The notes beneath the pieces were generated by a model. The model was not told the DNA's origin and did not search any database. It worked only from the letters and a program-made list of their open reading frames with translations. A stretch of 14,612 nt of DNA from Candidatus Bathyarchaeum sp. (GTDB lineage Archaea; Thermoproteota; Bathyarchaeia; Bathyarchaeales; Bathyarchaeaceae). The stretch lies in the NCBI GenBank assembly GCA_004376385.1, contig SOJY01000217.1, forward strand, positions 1 through 14,612, given 5' to 3'. This document shows, piece by piece, positions 13,513-14,612 of this stretch. The translations under genes were made by a program, and so were the position numbers. Positions within the stretch are counted from its first letter, which is position 1, and each line of letters begins with the position of its first letter.

Positions 13513-13875
13513 TTACCCCATGAATTTCACATTTTTGCCAGTTGGGTTCTTTTTCATCAAATCTCTGATTGATAAACAGTTTCCTTTAGCGTTCTGAATC
13601 TTTGATTGTGCCACATCCGAAAAGGTGAATGCTGCTATGGTCATGGAATGATCTGCTTTTCCGGAGCCTAGAACTTTACCCGGAACAGCAACTGTTTCTC
13701 CCTCTTTCGTGTAGCGGTTCAATCGGCTTACGTTTACGGCTACACGACTTCTTTTTGAACTTGACAAACGTTTTGCTAAGTTGCGCCATAATTCAGTTTG
13801 GCTTTCTTGTGATTTCTTCTTCAAATCTCGAATGAGCGCAATAAGCTCTGGATTGGTTGCCTTTAATTTCTTCAC
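13513..13875 (-). CDS. rpl18e: Large ribosomal subunit protein eL18 (L18e)
   Basis: This 50S protein is shared by archaea and eukaryotes, related in fold to bacterial L15, and absent from bacteria, so it is good evidence for the domain. The 120-residue protein shows 'TNPELIALIRDLKKKSQESQTELWRNLAKRL', 'RVAVNVSRLNRYTKEGETVAVPGKVLGSG' and 'HSMTIAAFTFSDVAQSKI', as expected. The start is a GTG at 13873-13875 that overlaps the rpoD stop (GTGA); GGGTAA upstream is a modest Shine-Dalgarno. Confidence 0.96.
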   Translation of the reverse strand: MKKLKATNPELIALIRDLKKKSQESQTELWRNLAKRLSSSKRSRVAVNVSRLNRYTKEGETVAVPGKVLGSGKADHSMTIAAFTFSDVAQSKIQNAKGNCLSIRDLMKKNPTGKNVKFMG

Positions 13876-14612
13876 TTCTGCTTACCCTTTTTCAGTTGAA
13901 CGGAAAATTCCTTAACTTTTTTGTCAAGAATTTTGATAGCCTCAACAACGATTCGTTCTACCGGAAGTGCTCCAGTGGACTCGATTTTAAAAATAAAAGT
14001 GTTCTTGTCCCAAGAAACTTCGACGGCTGACGGGTCTTGGGGACAAGCATCTGCACAGTCCATACAGAGAGTGCATTCGATTACTTTCTGAGTTTTTATC
14101 CCTTCCGCTGTGTCTATGAGAACCTCTTCGGGACACACCTTAACGCATTTGCCACATGCATCACAGCGTTCAGAGTCAATCTTGACTTCTGGTAAATACG
14201 TGTAAATGCACATGGAGACTGGTTGCCATTTCGCGTGTTTCCTTCCTTTCCCCAGTCGAGCGTAGGCTTCAAATTTTACTCTTTGTTCGGGAGCCAACTT
14301 TACTAGCGGAATCTTATCGCTGACTGGAGCTATGTCAGGGTTCTCTGGCTTCAAATCTCCTGAATAAACTGTCATCATTTTGTCTGTGGCTTCGATTTCC
14401 AATGTCAGATTTGAACGACAAAGGTTGCATCCAAACTCGCTTTCGCATTTGCACTCTTCAGGAAGGTTGTAAGAATCTAGGTCGGTTTTGAGGGGGATGA
14501 GTCCCATCCTGTGTGCGAGAATCTCATCGTTAATAATTGAAGAGTTTTCGAGGATAACAATCTCGTCTATGGCCATTGTTGGGACTTCGGTGAGCATGAT
14601 TCGCCGTAACGC
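13872..14612 (-). CDS. rpoD: DNA-directed RNA polymerase subunit D (Rpb3/alpha-like), 5' end outside window
   Basis: Subunit D forms the assembly platform with subunits L, N and P. The frame stays open through the right edge ('ALRRIMLTEVPTMAIDE'), so the true start is upstream and outside; the visible part has 246 codons and probably lacks about 20 residues. 'SSIINDEILAHRMGLIPLKTD' is the dimerization region. A Cys cluster at visible residues 54, 56, 62 and 65 (CKCESEFGCNLC) may bind zinc. A ferredoxin-like insert carries two complete CxxCxxCxxxCP motifs, at 150-161 and 180-191, the ligand sets for two [4Fe-4S] clusters. Some archaea keep two clusters, some one, some none. Its stop overlaps the rpl18e start by four bases. 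Confidence 0.96.
   Translation of the reverse strand, partial: ALRRIMLTEVPTMAIDEIVILENSSIINDEILAHRMGLIPLKTDLDSYNLPEECKCESEFGCNLCRSNLTLEIEATDKMMTVYSGDLKPENPDIAPVSDKIPLVKLAPEQRVKFEAYARLGKGRKHAKWQPVSMCIYTYLPEVKIDSERCDACGKCVKVCPEEVLIDTAEGIKTQKVIECTLCMDCADACPQDPSAVEVSWDKNTFIFKIESTGALPVERIVVEAIKILDKKVKEFSVQLKKGKQK

Overview
The window looks archaeal. It carries RNA polymerase subunits RpoD and RpoN in their archaeal form, archaeal/eukaryotic-type ribosomal proteins L18e, L13, S9 and S2, an archaeal GluRS, type I GGPP synthase, and TATA-like boxes upstream of several genes. Gene order (rpoD-rpl18e-rpl13-rps9-rpoN-eno-rps2-MEMO-mvk) is a classic archaeal block. Moderate GC, the two-cluster ferredoxin insert in RpoD, and the phosphomevalonate dehydratase/UbiD-type mevalonate route suggest a TACK-group or related lineage; Bathyarchaeia is my best guess, but the window alone does not prove it. 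Every gene I accept is on the minus strand, so transcription runs from right to left.

Right part (14612 to about 9500), information processing plus glycolysis: rpoD (5' end beyond the window), rpl18e, rpl13 and rps9 are packed with overlaps or gaps of a few bases. After a 134-base gap with a promoter candidate come rpoN, enolase, rps2 and the MEMO-family gene. rpoK, often next to rpoN in archaea, is not here.

Middle part (9471 to 2644), isoprenoid lipid precursors: mevalonate kinase, a UbiD-type decarboxylase (anhydromevalonate phosphate decarboxylase), the large (aconitase X) and small (DUF126) subunits of phosphomevalonate dehydratase, isopentenyl phosphate kinase, type 2 IPP isomerase and geranylgeranyl diphosphate synthase. 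Read in order, these convert mevalonate to mevalonate 5-phosphate, trans-anhydromevalonate 5-phosphate, isopentenyl phosphate, IPP, DMAPP and GGPP, the precursor of archaeal membrane lipids. No phosphomevalonate kinase or diphosphomevalonate decarboxylase is present, so this is the archaeal 'modified' mevalonate pathway in one nearly uninterrupted operon. glutamyl-tRNA synthetase follows 11 bases after GGPP synthase.

Left part (1 to 871): a 143-base gap with a promoter candidate, then the N-terminal 242 codons of a membrane-anchored extracellular solute-binding protein that runs off the left edge.

Starts are mixed: of 16 visible starts, 8 are ATG, 6 GTG and 2 TTG by my choice. Shine-Dalgarno sites move several starts inward from the longest ORF. 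Noncoding features of interest are a 12-bp inverted repeat filling the MEMO-mvk gap and a small stem-loop before isopentenyl phosphate kinase. No rRNA, tRNA, CRISPR array or mobile element was seen.
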